A stretch of 64,000 bases of DNA from Cyanoderma ruficeps (Eukaryota > Chordata > Aves > Passeriformes > Timaliidae): assembly GCA_008694505.1 (NCBI GenBank), contig VZDJ01000594.1, forward strand, positions 8,251,746 to 8,315,745, written 5' to 3'. A program made the translations under genes and the position numbers. The stretch's first letter is position 1. Every line of letters starts with the position of its first letter. Positions 48,601-63,240 of the stretch are shown here, one piece after another. Below the pieces are notes generated by a model that searched no databases, was not told where the DNA came from, and saw only the letters and a program-made list of their open reading frames with translations.

Positions 48601-51600
48601 GATATTTTTTGAATTGCTGTTATGTTAAAGGATTTCAGTGTCCTAATTTGAGGAAGAAACTGATAGTCTCAAAGTTCTTAAGTCTGGAATGAGGTCAAGT
48701 GATGTGAAAGCAGAAGAGGAAAGTAGTAAAGCTTTGCAAGGCATTCAGTGTAGTTACTTTATTCATGAAGAAGTGATCTTGGATTAACATGCAGGTCAGT
48801 TCTGCAGAAGCAAGGATAGACAGACATTGGAAACTGTCAACAATATAAGACTGTTAATTCAAATATTTATAACTGGTTATAGGAAAATACTCTTAGCCTG
48901 TGTCCTCCCTCCCCAATTTTACAAAAGCTTCTTGAAAGCAGATTCTCCTTGTCCAAATCTATGTGGACCTCCATGACATGGTAGATTTTTGCCAAGAGGC
49001 CTGAAAGCTCAAAGGGCAGATCTAGCCCCGAATCCATCTGCTGGACAACATGATCTGAATTCTAGTCACTGGGCCTTTAACAGGCCTCCAGTTACCCCAG
49101 GAAGTTTGAATCACTCCTGGGTTTGTTATCCTGGATGCCCACTGCCAAGCACTGGCCTTCTGGACTATTCTAGAGGTTTTTCCATCCCTAGGGGTCTGTT
49201 AACACAAATTCTACCTTTTGGTTAGAAACTCAAACCCACAGTGAAACCAGGCAATGCAGCTTTCTTGTGCACATGCAAAACTGTGTCAAGACCACTTTAA
49301 AATCTGCCTAGTTTCACACTCTGCCTTGAGTCATCCTTTTCCTCTGGGGTATCACTTAAACTTTCCAAATAAAGGGGCCAAATGCTGTGAAACTTATTGG
49401 AAACATTAAAAATTTTTGACCTGTTCTATGTTCCACTTGTTCTTGTTTTTCTTAGACTTTCTACAATTGATAATTCCATTCAGTCTATCCCGTGTTCTTC
49501 TAATCAATTCCTGCCTAGATCTTTTTCCATTTGGCTGTTCTTGCAGACTTCTGATCTTGTTGCCACATTTTCATGACTTGTGTTATAAATCTTTTAAAGG
49601 GTGGCCAGTATTTCCCAAACTTTCCATATTCCAGTGTCTGAAGCTGAGAGCTGCCCAACCCCATAAGCTGATGCAGTGTCTGCTACTGCCCTGACTGATC
49701 CTGCTGACCTTACACAGCAAAATCTCGTGTATCCCACCTCAGAGATGGCTGCACTCCAGGGCGGGGTGTAGCAAGTCACATATAAAATACGATACCTGGA
49801 AAGCAGTCTGGGGCCAAAAGGGCACGTGAATGTGTCAGATATTAACGCCAGTGTTCCTGGAGGCCTCGCTGTCCCCCAGTAAAATAGGTGCAGGTATTGG
49901 CTTTGTTTCTCTGCGGCTGAATTCAGCCAAGAGCATTCCTATCCAACTTCTTAAGTGGCTTGAAAACACTGAAATGAATTGCTTTAAACACTAATAAGTA
50001 ATTTCTATTACTGAGAAGGGTGTATTCACTGCCAGCATAGTACTGGTGCTGAAAGTGGATTACATTAGCCTTTTGTTTGAAATCAATTGAGTTTACAACT
50101 CCACTTCAAAGCCTTTAGAGTTTTAAAATAGAGCCAGCAGAAACTGTTTAACAAGTCAATGCTGCCCTGTGATTTTCATTGTTCTAGCTTTAGTTGTGAG
50201 AGGGAAAGACTTCATTTTCCTCTACTTTCACTTCGCCCAGGGAGGGTGGTGCAGTACAATAAGCAGCCCATTCAGCTGTGCCTCACCACTGTGTGCTAGG
50301 CTTTACCTAGGCACAGATGCCTCCCTTCACATGCCACTGCAATTCCTCCTGCACAGTCTGAGTGTGCTCTTGCTTTAAAGGTTGATTTATTATTAGATTG
50401 CACTGTCCTTTTGGATTGTTGCACTTTTCAAAACTTCAGTTATGATGAAGAATCTCTTAAAAGGAATTTATGGAAGAGGAGAGCCCTGCAGACTTCACAC
50501 ATTAACTTATTTCTTTTCTATGAAGGGCAGCACATTCTTTCAGTGACCCAGGGAAAACAAGAACAGTGGTTTAAAGGATGGACGATAACCTATCATTTCA
50601 AATTCATTGATTTTTCAGACATTGGGTGTGTTCTTGTGAATCTAACAAGCCAGAAAGCCTTAACTTAAACATCAGCTACTTCTGAGGTGGGGGAAGCTTC
50701 TCCTTAAAATGAGGGTTTTCCTTTAACCCTCACACAATGAAGAGGCTTCTGTCAATATAAATAGACAGAATGGGAAGCAGAGAGGGAGAGGGTGAGTACT
50801 ATTGTTCCACCAAATGTTTGGCTTTGCTTTCTCATTTGTGACTTAAGAAGTGAGAAAGTTGAAGCAAGACTAGGTGCATTATACACTAGTGAAAACTACT
50901 TCAGTCTTGTCCTGCTTTTTGAACCTTCCTTGATCTGTGTTGTTCCAACTCAGGAGAAAAACTTTCGTACTTCTCAAGGCCCACTGACTTGGAAAGTGGA
51001 GATGAAACATGAAGTTTGTGGAAATAAAAATCATTGCAGGTTCCTTTTTAACTGGATATAATTTGTAGTTTGAGGAGAAAGTGTAGGGACTGGGTTATGC
51101 AGTCGGTCAAAAATGTGACAGATGATGAAGAGCCTGCACTGAAATTGAGCCTGAGGTGTGTTGAGCATGAGGATTTTCCTGTGGCTCTACCACAGAGGGA
51201 ACCCCAGACAGTTCTGGATTCTCCCCACCTCTTTTCCATGAGAACAGGAGAAAGGGGAGATGCAGACTCATTATGCTTTTACTACAAAAAGGCCTTTTAA
51301 ATGCATTGAGATGCTTCCCATGCATGAAATCATATGGCAGACTGAGGTACACAGGTGGCCTGTGTATGATTCCAGTAGAGTCTGAAGCAGAGTCTTCCAC
51401 AGATTCTTAACACCTGTGCACTCCTGCATCCCCATTCCTTTGGGGTGAGTTAAGGCTGCTTTTGACTTTTTTTCTTTGATTAGGAATTACCTCTTTCACA
51501 CTATACTGAATGAAATACTTCAGCTCTGACAAAAGTATTGTTTTCTAAAACAGTTTTACCAAAGAAATTCTTACTCACTCCACCCCATTAACATCCTGTC

Positions 51601-54600
51601 TTCTTCAGAGGAAGAAAAAGACACCATGGTTGTCACGTTCTCACACGTGGTTTCTGAGACACCTAATACAGACCTGTAACAGCTCTGCCTTGCTGCCAGG
51701 AAGACAGAAGCAAATAGAAGCAAAGTTAGAGTGGTCTGGCACCATGAAGTGCTGAAGTTTTGAACAGCCCTGTGGCATTTGCTGCTTGGGGCTTCCTTGT
51801 TCATATAGCAAATGCACAAAATACCAGTGATGGAGCCAAACAGACCCCCACGTGTGTGGAAGTGGTAGCTTATGGATCAAGTGTCTCCCTTGTTGCTGCT
51901 ATTTTATAAAGCTTGCATACAAATCTGTTTCATCAAAGCTTCACAGTCCTAGCCAAGTCAAGGGGGTTTAAATGTCAGGTGAGTAAAGCTGGATTTGGAA
52001 TTTTTACTCTGTTCTAGGGTGTGTAAAATTGATGATAAGACTGGAGGCTGGGAGCAAAGGATACTTATTTTTGCTTTTTCCTGGAGACTTGTGCAAGGGG
52101 GCGGGGGAGGGTATGTAATAAACCCAGGCCTCGTGCTTAGATCTTGGAACAACATGCTAATATCACAAAATGGCTTTGAAGGAACAATAACTGTTGTTTA
52201 CAGATAGTTTCTTCTGTTGGAGTACAATTTGCATTTTAACACAAGCTCTTCATTATAATCACTGGCTTCCCTGTGCTGGTACAGAAAACACATCAGTGCC
52301 TTATGCTGCCAAGGACTGTGGTTTTTCAGAAGGAAGAAAAAGGCTTAATGCTATTTGTTCAACCCAGCCAGAGATCTACTGTTTATAATCTGAAATATCA
52401 TAAAATGTGTTTTCAATTACCTCGTGCATATTTTTAAAGAATTAAATTTCCATCAAAGGATTTTGTGAGCTGTTTGATCTCACTGTGTCTAAAGAGGCCA
52501 ATCTGACTGGAGATAGTTTTGTCTGAGCACATACAGCACAATTGTAACAAATGTGCCCTTTGAGTGTCTGTGACTTTAAGAGAAATCAGTCAGTTTATTA
52601 GTGAGAGAAGGGGATGGTGGGGGTCTAATTTCCAGTGTTAGCTGTAAAAAAAGTACTTAAAGACTGGGTGTGCAAAGGGACCATGGTTCTTTGTTGTAAT
52701 ATGACTGACTTAAGCTTTTGTTTTCTTCTGTCTTAATCTGGATATAGTAGTATTCCATTTTCCAGACATCTTTAAGCGTGAGACGCAGCCCTAACCTACT
52801 GTGGGAGCCCAGGAAGAAAAAATGTAGCATTTTTGTTGCAGTGAAAAAAGACTGCTTGTGATGCCACTGTGCTCAGCTCTGTAAAAGCACACAGATCCTT
52901 GGCACTAAATAAACTAAAAAAAGAAAAAGTGAAAAAAAAATAGATTTATCTAGAAATAGTGTCAGCTATTCCATTTCCTACTGGCTGATTTTTCTGCCTG
53001 CTAAACCAGATTGTTTTTTCAGTGGCAGACTTTAAACACTGTAATGATGGAATTCAGATTTCTGCTGCTTTTGCATGGAAACTGCATTCCCTAAACAAGA
53101 AAAGCAAGGTAGAATATTGGGAGCCCACAGTTTTGCTTTCTGTGCTGGTACCTCTCATGCAAAGAAACACCTGGAAAAATTAGCTTAGGTCTCAAGAGTG
53201 ATAATTAGTCCAGTGGATTAACGTGCTCTTGTTGCTATTTTAGCTTTGGACTGGCCTGGATATGTCTGTAGAATACTGTACTGCCCTGATGAGGCTTATG
53301 TGAGGTGTAAGAACACCTTTCCTGTTCTGGTAAAGTGGCTGGTATGTTTCTTTTATCAATGCAGATATTTGGAAATAATTCACCCAGTCAAGCATGTATC
53401 ATAGCTTTTGTTCCCCTTTTCCACCATCCTTTATTTCTGTGGAATCCTGACATGAAAGCAGAGTTTTTCCTACAGATCTTGCTTCTTCCTGCCACTTACT
53501 GGTCACCTGAAATCCAGGTCTTGTTTGGGCTCCGCTGAAGATTGAGTGGCTCTTGATATTGCTCTTCCTATGTACCAATTTTTATTCCTCTTACAAAACT
53601 CTGTCTGCATTTAGGAATTAATGAAAATACTCACTACACCAAGTTAAACTGAAATTAAGTTGAGAACACTTAATCATATATGTGTGGTGGCTTTTTATCC
53701 ACCTTGCTGGCATTGTAATTGTTCCTTAGGAAATACTTGTGATATCACAAATGGATGTTAGGTACAAAATAATCAGTAGAAGGTAAAGCTTTGAAAAGAC
53801 AAAGAGCCTTTCTATGCAGGTGTCATCCATACTGGGGAGGAAAGAGAAAGCCAGACACTCTGTACAGCAGCAACACAGTTGTATCTAAACAGAAAGAGGC
53901 CTGTTTTTCCAAGGTTTTCAGCTAGTGATAGTAGAGGCAGTAATGAGATACAGGACTGCTTTCCATCTTACTCTGCCAATTCAGCTCCAACAGAGATGCC
54001 AAATAATTTTCCATTTAGGAGTTTTGCAGTAGAAAACAGCTTTAGCAAAATCCCTTCTCCTTTCTCCCAATGAAATTGTCTTTCCCATTTTGTGATATTT
54101 GCTACCTGTCTGACTGTCAGCAGCATGAAGCAATGGAAGATTTGTATGAATGATGTGTGGAAAATCTCTAAGTCATTCATTTGCTGTTCCTTAGTGTTTC
54201 TGGAAGAGAAAATAGTGACATCTCTAGGGATGCTTTTCCTATCAATTGTGCCTTCACTAATGGGATTAGCAGGCTAAATGCTCCAAATAAATCCATCACT
54301 GGCATCAGTTGCATCAGAGGTGATTTTCATCTATTAATACTTCAGTAAAAACCCAGCGTTTGTTTCCAAGAGTCACTGGAAATGGATCAAATTCAATACT
54401 TATTTTTATCCACCCTGTGTTTCAAATCAGCATTTCAATACAGCACGTACAAACCTGTTATTGTCTACTGAAATCTGACGGGAAATTCCCAACTATCAGA
54501 GCCTGACTGCTGCACACCGTGTTCTGATTCTAGGTGAGTGCTTAATTCCAAGGACGTGTTGGCAGAATATGAGCCTCGGTGGGGCAGAGAGTTGTTTTGG

Positions 54601-57600
54601 GTTTATTTTTCCTTTTCTCTTTCTTTTTGTATTTGATTTTTGATCAATAATATAAGGAGTGCATATGTGCTGTTCTGGATCTGATTGCAAGACAGGCTCG
54701 TGTTTGGTACCAGTCACTTGTTAGATCACATATACGGGAGTGGAATGTGGGTAACATAAAATGGGATGTTACATCTTTGAAAGCAGCTTTGGAAATGTTT
54801 TGGGGAAATATTTTGGGGAAGTGGTTTGATAAACAGGAAAATATGGTTTGGTTTTGTGATGCTGTAGGTAAGAGACCCGATTGAGCCCCAATGCACATGT
54901 AGAGAAACGAAAGAAAAGTCAAGGAGAACAGAGGCGGGGATGTTACATTTCTGTAATACAATGGAGATAATGATACACTTAGCATATCCACTTCTGGTAG
55001 CTACAGTTCACAGAGGCTGGAATTGGAAATGATTCAGGAAAGATAGAGAATAATGATGCATTGAAGAGAGAGACTAAAGCTCAGTCCTTTTAATTTTTAA
55101 AAAAGTTAAGAACATGACTCTGATTATAATTGTACCTACCTGGACAGGCAGTTACTGATGGTAGAATTAGACCCAGAGGCTGGAATCCAAAGGAGATTTT
55201 AATTTTCAGTAGAACTGAGATGCCAAAATGTTGAACAACCTTAAAAAGTAGTATGTCTTTAGAGACATCTTAGGATGACTGGAATGTATGACTGGGTATA
55301 TCATGGAAAAACTGGAGTATCCAGCCAGCCTTGGAACACAGGACAAGAATAAACCTTTCAAGCTTTAATCCCACTTCTGCAATTTTTGAAAATACACTTT
55401 GGTCAAAAATGTGAGGACAAGTGTGTGTCTGCCCAGGACATGCTCAAGTGTGAGATTTGTGTAGAAGCAGCAAGGAAAGCTTGGCAAAGTGTTAGTTTGT
55501 TGTGCAAAACAAAGAAACTTAAGCGAAACTCAAGTTTCAAAGGGTGATTTGGGTTATTTTGTCCACTGTAATGGTGACCTTTGGAAACAATCTTAGTAAT
55601 TTGACTGAAGAGAGCGACAAAGAGCAGCTGGGTAGTATTACTGTAGGTGTGTCAAGCCACAGGAAGGACGGCTGTCTCCTTCTGTCAGGGCTAGGGGAAA
55701 GCTGGCAATCTTTTTAAATACCTCACTTCTCAGCACATACTCAAATTGAAATACAAAAGAGGAATAAACTGTCATTATCCTCAGTCTGGCTGAGATGTCA
55801 GCTATGATAATGAAAATATGTATGGTGTTGCACAAGGAGAATGACTTATTTTTTAGGAGTAATTTGAAATCTTTTAAAGAGGGTTGCCACTGCATCAGTT
55901 ATAGGTAAGCCTAAATAATACCTAATTATGAATGTGCAGATCTGAGTTTAAGATGAAAAGCTGAAAAGCAATCAGGTTTTTAGTAAGCAAAATTACCAAG
56001 AGTAACAGCCCAGTATTTCCACCACTGAGTGAAAAATTGTCCTGTGCTAGTTGTTTTCATGTGAACACATTCTTTTTTTCGAGTAATCTCCAAAGACTAA
56101 TGAGAGTGGTTATGCCAAAGTCAACAAATCACCCTGGGTGAAAGCTGTAAACATTGTCTTATTTGTTTTGGTTGGAAAAAGCCTTGGTCTCACTCAGACC
56201 CATAGACATTGAATAGTGTGGTGATTGGCAGTGAGAGAAGCTTTTAGGCTTATAGATTGCAGTGAGGAATGTGTGTGGAAGAAGGATGCACTGGAGTTCT
56301 TGGGTAGTCTAGGGAAGAGTTCATCTTAAGGGAGGTGGAAAATTCTCTTCTATGGATGCTGTCAGTTTCTTCTCCTCACTCTTCTTGTGGACTTTTTGTA
56401 CAACTCTTGGAAATATCCAGAGGCAAGGAGTAGTACATGTTTGTAAACTGAGGGGTTTTTTGCTATATACCTCTCAGAGTAAAAGCGTTTGTAGTTATTC
56501 AAAATCTCATAGGGACCAGGAGGGTTCAAGTTTGCTTCTTTACTAACAGTGGCACATATTTTTGCCAGATTAATTGACATCTTTGATTAATTGAAATCCC
56601 GATTGAATGGAAGTTCACTATATTTTATGTGATTGGGCTTTCCTTCCCAGCCTGCTCCCCCTCCAAATACCCCTCGTGTGCAATAAAAAAAGAACACAGA
56701 CTCCCTTTTAGAGACTACATTAAGGGAACTATAACTCTTCAGAAAACTGATGCAAGTCGCTGTAATCTTTCCATTTCCCTCTCATGAATGTCTGCTTCTC
56801 AAGTGGATTTAGAAATCCCCAAAGAATTTCAAATAAACAGGATTATATTATGCATATGAGCACATACACAATGAAAGGAGAAGCAATGAACTATTACAAG
56901 CATTAAACATGAAAAACATGAAAATTCTAGACTAAAAGATTTTTGCAAGTTAGAGTCATCAGCTGTTAAACTACTGGAATGTCTGATGTTCTTTTTCTTC
57001 CTTTTATGATTAAAAATGGAATCTGGTGTAGCCTTCTTCTGGTTAAAGATATGTCAGTGATTGCATTTTCAGTTATTGTATTTTCCACTGTTCATGGCTG
57101 TCTGGACCTCTAAATAACATCTGCATAAAACTCTTGAAGGCAGTGGCCCCATTCCTGTAAATTCATTAGTTCTGTACAATTTGAATCTTGAATCCTTTAA
57201 AGGACTGTGAATTAAGCTTGTGATGAGTTTCCATTTTTGCTATTATTGGGTGACATCATTGCAGGCATAAAGAAAGAATATGAATAGAGATGGAGCAGCC
57301 AAAATTCACAAGAGTAGAAAATGTCAACTTTTTTTTTCTTTGATTAGAAGTTCATTTCAGAGATGTAAGTAAATTTTTCCAGCATTTAAAGACATTAGGT
57401 TTTTATTTAGGGGGTTTTTTTTCCCCCAAGTTTTGACCAGTGAGAAGTCAGGAGCTGACAAAAACTGGTCATAAGCAGATATTGTTTAATCCGTTTTCTC
57501 TTCTTGCTCATTCTGTAATAATTTCATTGCAGAGCCAGTTTCCTGATCCACATTCAATAAAATGCAGATATTTTGATCCTCCACCAGCTTTAGAATCCTG

Positions 57601-58437
57601 ATTTGTTTGTAGTTTCACATGTCTGGTTTGCATTGCAGTGATAAATATGCATTTTCAACAAGAAACAAAATAGCAATTGTACTGAGTAAAGGCAAGCCAA
57701 GATAGCTCCTGGTATTCAGAAGAAACTCAGTAATTCAAGTTACATATCTCCTTTTCTGTCCCTACCGAGTGAAAACATAGAATGTGCCAAGAACAGGCAA
57801 TATCTGACCTGCAAAGGAGGTGCTTTGGTGCTGGGCTGTCAACAGTGGCTTAATTGTGTATGGTTTGTTCCCTCTTATTTTCATCCTTATTCCTGACATG
57901 TGGGGGTTAAGAAGGATACAAAAGTGTTTCTCACTTCCCTGTTGTCTCGTGTGCACCGTGCCCCATTAAGAGAGGAAGGTTGAAGATGTAGTCTGGTGCT
58001 GACAGTGACACCTGCAGCTTAACCACAGCAAGGTGCTGTCACTGCCTGTTGCCAGAGGACTCTGAGTCTCCAATAAATAAAATACACCAGTTTCCAGGAT
58101 GTTAATTCAGTACCCTTGTTAGAATAGAGTTCACTTGGTAGTTTTTAGGGTGTTGGTAGATGTTATTTTTTCTTTTGGTATCTTTTCCCAGTGAATGAGA
58201 TTTATCATGTGCTGACTCCATAGCACCTGATATGCAGCCCTGTCTAGGGTCTCTAAAGGAATCCATCCAGTTTAGAAAGCTGGCTTGAGCCTGGAAGTTA
58301 AATCATTTGTTAAGATGGAAAATTATTACTCTGAAGCTGGTTTTGATTGTTTTCCTTTAGAACAATGGAAGACATTCTTACGTGCTGCCTTTCCTTATTG
58401 ATTTGTGCTAGTAATGTCTGTGAAATAAATTACGATA
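48601..58437. other. Non-coding stretch, no gene seen
   Basis: Nearly 10 kb of unique-looking AT-rich DNA with scattered short frames on both strands and no supported exon. A TATA-like box at 50756 is followed too closely by a donor-like GTGAGT at 50792 to be persuasive. Short A- and T-runs occur near 52915-52940 and 57330-57425. Confidence 0.45.
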
Positions 58438-58455
58438 CATATATATATATATATA
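58438..58455. repeat. (TA)n microsatellite
   Basis: Nine TA units in a row, ending in TATAAAATA. Short and AT-only. Confidence 0.95.
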
Positions 58456-61160
58456 AAATACTGGTTCTAATAGTCACGACTTGAATGTTCGGCACTTGGC
58501 TCAGCTCAAGAGAGGCCACTATGCCATGGATAATTCTCTTCTCAATGGGATCAGAATGAAAAAGCTTACTACAGAAAGCAGATGATAGTAGAAGATGCAC
58601 TAATGGAAAAACTACTTGTCGTGAGAAGAGTTTACAGCTATAAATCTACCCCTCATTTTAAATTTCTTATTCAAAAGCTCTTAAAGAAAGGTTGGGTTTT
58701 TAAAGCAAATTAATCTCTGATACTACATATGTAGTAGTACAAACAAGTTATCTGTTTCTTCATAGATGAGTAAATTTGTCACCAAAACATTATTTTGAAA
58801 ACATTAGAATCTTCTGGTTAAATAATTTTTGATTGTTGAGTCTCTGGTGTAAGGGTAAGCATATGGCCAAAATTATGATGTCCTTTGTTGCTAGAAAACA
58901 TGTTTCCTTCTTAAACATAACTCATAAAGTGACCAGTGAGAAGAGAAAATGAAATGGAAAGAGACAAAAGGTAAACTCAAATAAAGGATTCTGTAAACAA
59001 TTTGGGTTGGAGAGTTCAAGTTAACAGATGTCTTTCTGCAAGAGGCATTTTAAAGGGTGTGCTTTTCCTAATGCTTTAACTAACAGCAGATTTGCCTGAT
59101 TATTTATTATGTTTATTTGTAAACAATACAAACCATTGTCACCCTGTGGATGAACTGAGTAACTTGAAGCAGATGTCTCACTTAGCCATGTTTATGTGCC
59201 CAGATTTCATTGGATGCCTGATCTTGAGCCTTAAACCTGTCAGCAGTGCCCCACTCTGTGTTACAGTGGTGTTTCGCTTGCCCTGTAAGTTTAGAACCAA
59301 TAGCTGCCATTAAAACATTTACTTTCCTCAATATTTGCTTAATTCAAATGGAAAAGTCAGATGCCAATAATATCACATCCAAAGGCTTCACAGGACCATG
59401 CTTCTTCTGACTGAAAGTTGTACTAAGATTTCCTTATGCTTGTTCCATGATTATTGCTTCATTTCCATTTCAACCTGGGTGTGCAAACTTATGTAAGCAG
59501 ACCCACTAAATTAATAAAGAGCTTTATGTATATGCAAGTCTACAAATTTTGCAACAAAATCCTTGAGGAAAGGAGCTGGCATGAGCTGGGACTAGGTATT
59601 AGGGACAAATGGCTGGTATTTTTAAACTGCTATGCTCTATATGGTTTGTATTTATCTGTTTCATGTATTTAACATTAACAATAAAAATCTCCCACTGATT
59701 CTTTTTTTTTGTCCTTCCAAGATGTAAAGTTATTTTAAAAAACCCTTCAGCAGTTTATAGGTAAAAGTCAACTTAGCCATCTCCAAAGAATGGGGAAAGA
59801 AATAACTTGGTAACAGCACAGATAGCTTGAAAGGGCTAGAAAACTGTAAGTAGACATTTATCTCTTTTTCATCATTCACCCTTTTTTACCTGAAGCTACA
59901 TGTTTTTGTGAGGAGCTTGTATTTGGTTTATTCTGAACACTGAAAGTCCTACCTTTTGGGGACAGTAACAGATGAGTTATTTAAGTGATGTGTAAGTTTT
60001 TTTGCCTGTAACAGATCATTTAGGCCTCTGGTGATTTGAATCTCCCATGGAGAAGTCACTGCAGCTCTGGATAAGAGGGGTTAAAGCATAGGCAGCACTT
60101 CAGTCTAAAGAAAGTAGTAGTTAAAAAACACATAGCATGGGAAGTCTGGCAAAAAGAAAGCCCACAAAAATCCTTTTCTACTCTCTGGGAGATTTATAAG
60201 GTACCACAGGATCTTCCCAAAGTAAATTTCAACTATTTTAAAAATGTAGCAAGATATCAGGAAAGTTTTTAAACAGTTTTTTAAACTTATGGCAGGAAGA
60301 TAATGAACTTAAACATTTAAGAACAACAAAATCCAAATCGTCTGATCCATGAAAACAATTGGTATTTTAAAAACAAAACAAGCACACTTGGGGAGGAGCA
60401 TTTCATCAAATACTCTTCCAACAGTGTCCAGTTACTGTGAGAATACTTCCCACTTTCTTGGATGGACAGAGGAATCAAAGACTATAACCGATGAAGTTTG
60501 CCAAAAGCCATAATCAGTATTCCGTTAAATCAAGAGAAGAACATTCCCATTCATTTCAACAGAACTCGAATGGGAAGTTTTAACCTTATTTTAACTTGAG
60601 GCAGGTTAAAGAGTAAAGCTAATTATGAACTTGTTCATCACATCTCAGGTTTTGACCACTCGTTTTAAACTTGAAGCCCTTGTCAATATCAGGCCTGTTC
60701 TTTCACACAGCTAAGGCCTGGCATATAGTAATAATAAAAAAATCATGTATTGGCCTTCAGCTGTCTTGCTACAAGAATGTAGAAAACAATTCAGGTCCTC
60801 AAAATATAAGGACTTACTTTCATGATTAGTTTGATTCGAAGCTGCAACCATGTTAATCTTGGTGTTTTCCCTTTTTAAACAGTTAATATTTCTAGTTTAG
60901 TTAATTATTTCTTCTTGATAATGCAAAATGCGTTGCTACATCTGGGAAGGCTTTTTAAAATGGCTTAAACCAAGATTTTAATCTCCTGTGGCAAGTGCTT
61001 TGCTAAAATAAGCACTTGGTTATTTCATAGGCCTGTCTCTGCTCTCCTTAAAGACCTATCTGATAATTCTCAGTAACTACTGATTGTGTTTTGGTGCTCG
61101 TCTCTCATCTCTTCAAAGCCATGCTTTGTCACACTGGCAGTGCATTCTATAGAAAGTTTC
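58456..61160. other. Non-coding stretch, no gene seen
   Basis: AT-rich unique-looking DNA with a perfect 16-base palindrome at 58721-58736 and no open frame above about 75 codons. No repeat family recognised. Confidence 0.45.
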
Positions 61161-61226
61161 TGTCATGGTTTGATGTGACATGGTTTAAGAGAAAATTAAC
61201 TCTCTCCCAGCCAAAACCAGGGCAGC
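61161..61226 (-). mobile_element. Relic of an avian ERV LTR, ends only
   Basis: The left end TGTCATGGTTTGATG and the right end CCAAAACCAGGGCA form inverted termini of the TG...CA type. The reverse complement of the right part reads TGGTTTTGGCTGGGAGAGAG then TTAATTTTC, which is the familiar start of many avian ERV LTRs ('tggtttcagctgggatagag'). The piece is only about 65 bases, so nearly all of the LTR is missing and no virus gene is present. It could also be a small inverted-repeat element derived from an LTR. Confidence 0.4.
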
Positions 61227-63186
61227 ACCTAAGCTTATAAAGCAAAAGAGCAGAAGTACAATTGGCACCTTTTCATTGCAGCATCTTGAAGATTGTTGGT
61301 GGATGACAATCCAGTGTGGCTTTAGTTCCTGTTTCCCTTCAATGTGAGAAGAGACAGCCCTGCTGCTCTCCTGGCATCTGTTCAGGTCCTGTGCTGCCCC
61401 AAGGCAACAGAATATTGCTGAGTGTTGATACTTCCATTATTCCCTTCTTGCTTCCAAGTCTCTTTGATCATTGGATCCACATGGTTGATTGCAAGTGGAA
61501 TTAATATCACTTTAAGCCTCCAGGCTCGTTCAATTTAACATGTCTGGTCCTTCATATGTATTCAATATTAAATTAAAGCCTCCTATTGAACTGAAAACAA
61601 ACACAGTGCATTTGCCTACTTAATTCATTTTACAGGCTTCTAAGATTCTCTGCTGCTGTGTCCCATATATTTTACACTAAAAAAACAATTAAGGAGAAGG
61701 CTATCTTCCCTTGTATGTGGCTTTGTGTGGCACAGCAGAAAAGCAACCACTTGCTGAAATGGACCAGTAGTTTTTAAGCTGAAACTATTATTGTGACTAG
61801 AATAGCAAGAATCTCTGCAGCTTTACCCATTCAGGCTCAGCATGGATCTGTTTTATCCTGTTTCTGCTTGATGTGGTTTTGCATTAAGCTTGGGTTTCAA
61901 ATTCAGAGAAAAGCCAATACTGGATGGAAAAACTTGTTGTGATTAGTGGTGGCAATGGTAACTGAAATGTTTGCCAGCTTCAGGAAACTGGCCTAAGTTT
62001 TAGACTTACAAGAAACTACTTCAGATTAGACAGTTGTGTTCTTTATTTGAGTTTTGTTCTAAGGATTTCCAATTGTGATATCAAAAACCTGTAAAGGTTG
62101 GTTAACTTCTTATTTTCTTCCAGATGTCTTTTCATGCATAGCACCAATAAATCCAGATAGTGTCTGTCTTTTCTAGCTCCTTGTAATAAGTGGTTAATAA
62201 TTGCTTTGGCTATCTCATAGACTTAGATAATCATGCTGGGAAAAATTGTTCTTGTCTGTTAAACCAACAAACCAATTCTTATTTGGAATTCTGCTGCATC
62301 CTGTTATTTGTTCTTGCTGTTATTCCCCATCAGAAACTTAAAAATAGAAAATAGGGCAGTAGCAAGTCTTTTTGGTAGCTCTCCTGAGTGGATTTGTCCA
62401 TTTTTTTTTCCTTTGACTTCTCAAAAGATAATTCTTTTCCTTATGTGTTGATGAATTCATGTGTGTTGAAAATACTGATGCTTTGCTGGTCATACTTTGT
62501 AGCATCATCTTTAGAATCCTGGAAAAGCTGCTCTCTTTGTCACCTGTGGGGTGAATCTTTCAGATGTTTGCTGTAGAACCACACATAAACAACAATGCTG
62601 GGAATCAAGTTCAGAAATCTGGAAGTTTGGGTTCCCAATCCTCACTTAAATCACTGGATTTTGTGTAGGATTTGCCTGGGTTACTCTGTTTAAAAGTTAT
62701 CTATTAAAGCAATACAAAGATGCTTTGAAATATCTCCCCTATTTGAAAACAGGACCATCTATTTGATCTAAAATAGAAAGCACTCACTACCTGCCTCTGG
62801 TTTCAGATAACCAAGTCATTCCAAACATGAGGCTGCTGCCTCAGAGGCAGAAATCGTCCATTGTCCTGGACCTCACCAGGCAGATTCCTGGAGGCTGGTT
62901 TTTCCTGTCAGATAAGAAACAGAATAAATACTACAGGGTCATGGTGATTGCAGATCTCACAGAACTGTAGTCCTGTAGTTCAAGATTAATGGGTTTACAC
63001 TGAGCTGCCAAAACTTCTACAGAAAGATGTGCTACCAGATCCCTGGCTGGTGTAAGCTGGCTCACTTCTGTGGCCCGGTGAAAATAGGCTGATTTAAACC
63101 AACTTAAATCCTAGGTCCACACCTTAAAACATACCTTTCCCTTATGGGAACATAATAGTAATCTTAAAAGCATTATTTTTGCTCAA
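61227..63186. other. Non-coding stretch, no gene seen
   Basis: Unique-looking DNA of background composition with only short frames (62 codons at most). No repeat family recognised. Confidence 0.45.
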
Positions 63187-63240
63187 AGGTTGGACTCCAT
63201 GATCTTTGAGGTCTTTTCAAACCTTAATGATTTTGTGTTG
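63187..63240 (+). mobile_element. CR1 LINE, extreme 3' end
   Basis: 'ggttggactccatgatcttt' and 'gaggtcttttcaaaccttaa' followed by TGATTTTGTG match the last 50 bases of CR1, ending in a decayed ATTCTATG-type tail. It is severely 5'-truncated. Confidence 0.85.

Noticed and set aside
50756..50797. TATAAATA followed by a GTGAGT donor
   Set aside because: The donor is only 36 bases after the TATA box, leaving an exon of a few bases; likely coincidence.
58721..58736. Perfect palindrome TACTACATATGTAGTA
   Set aside because: Short AT-rich palindromes are frequent in such sequence; no context suggests a function.
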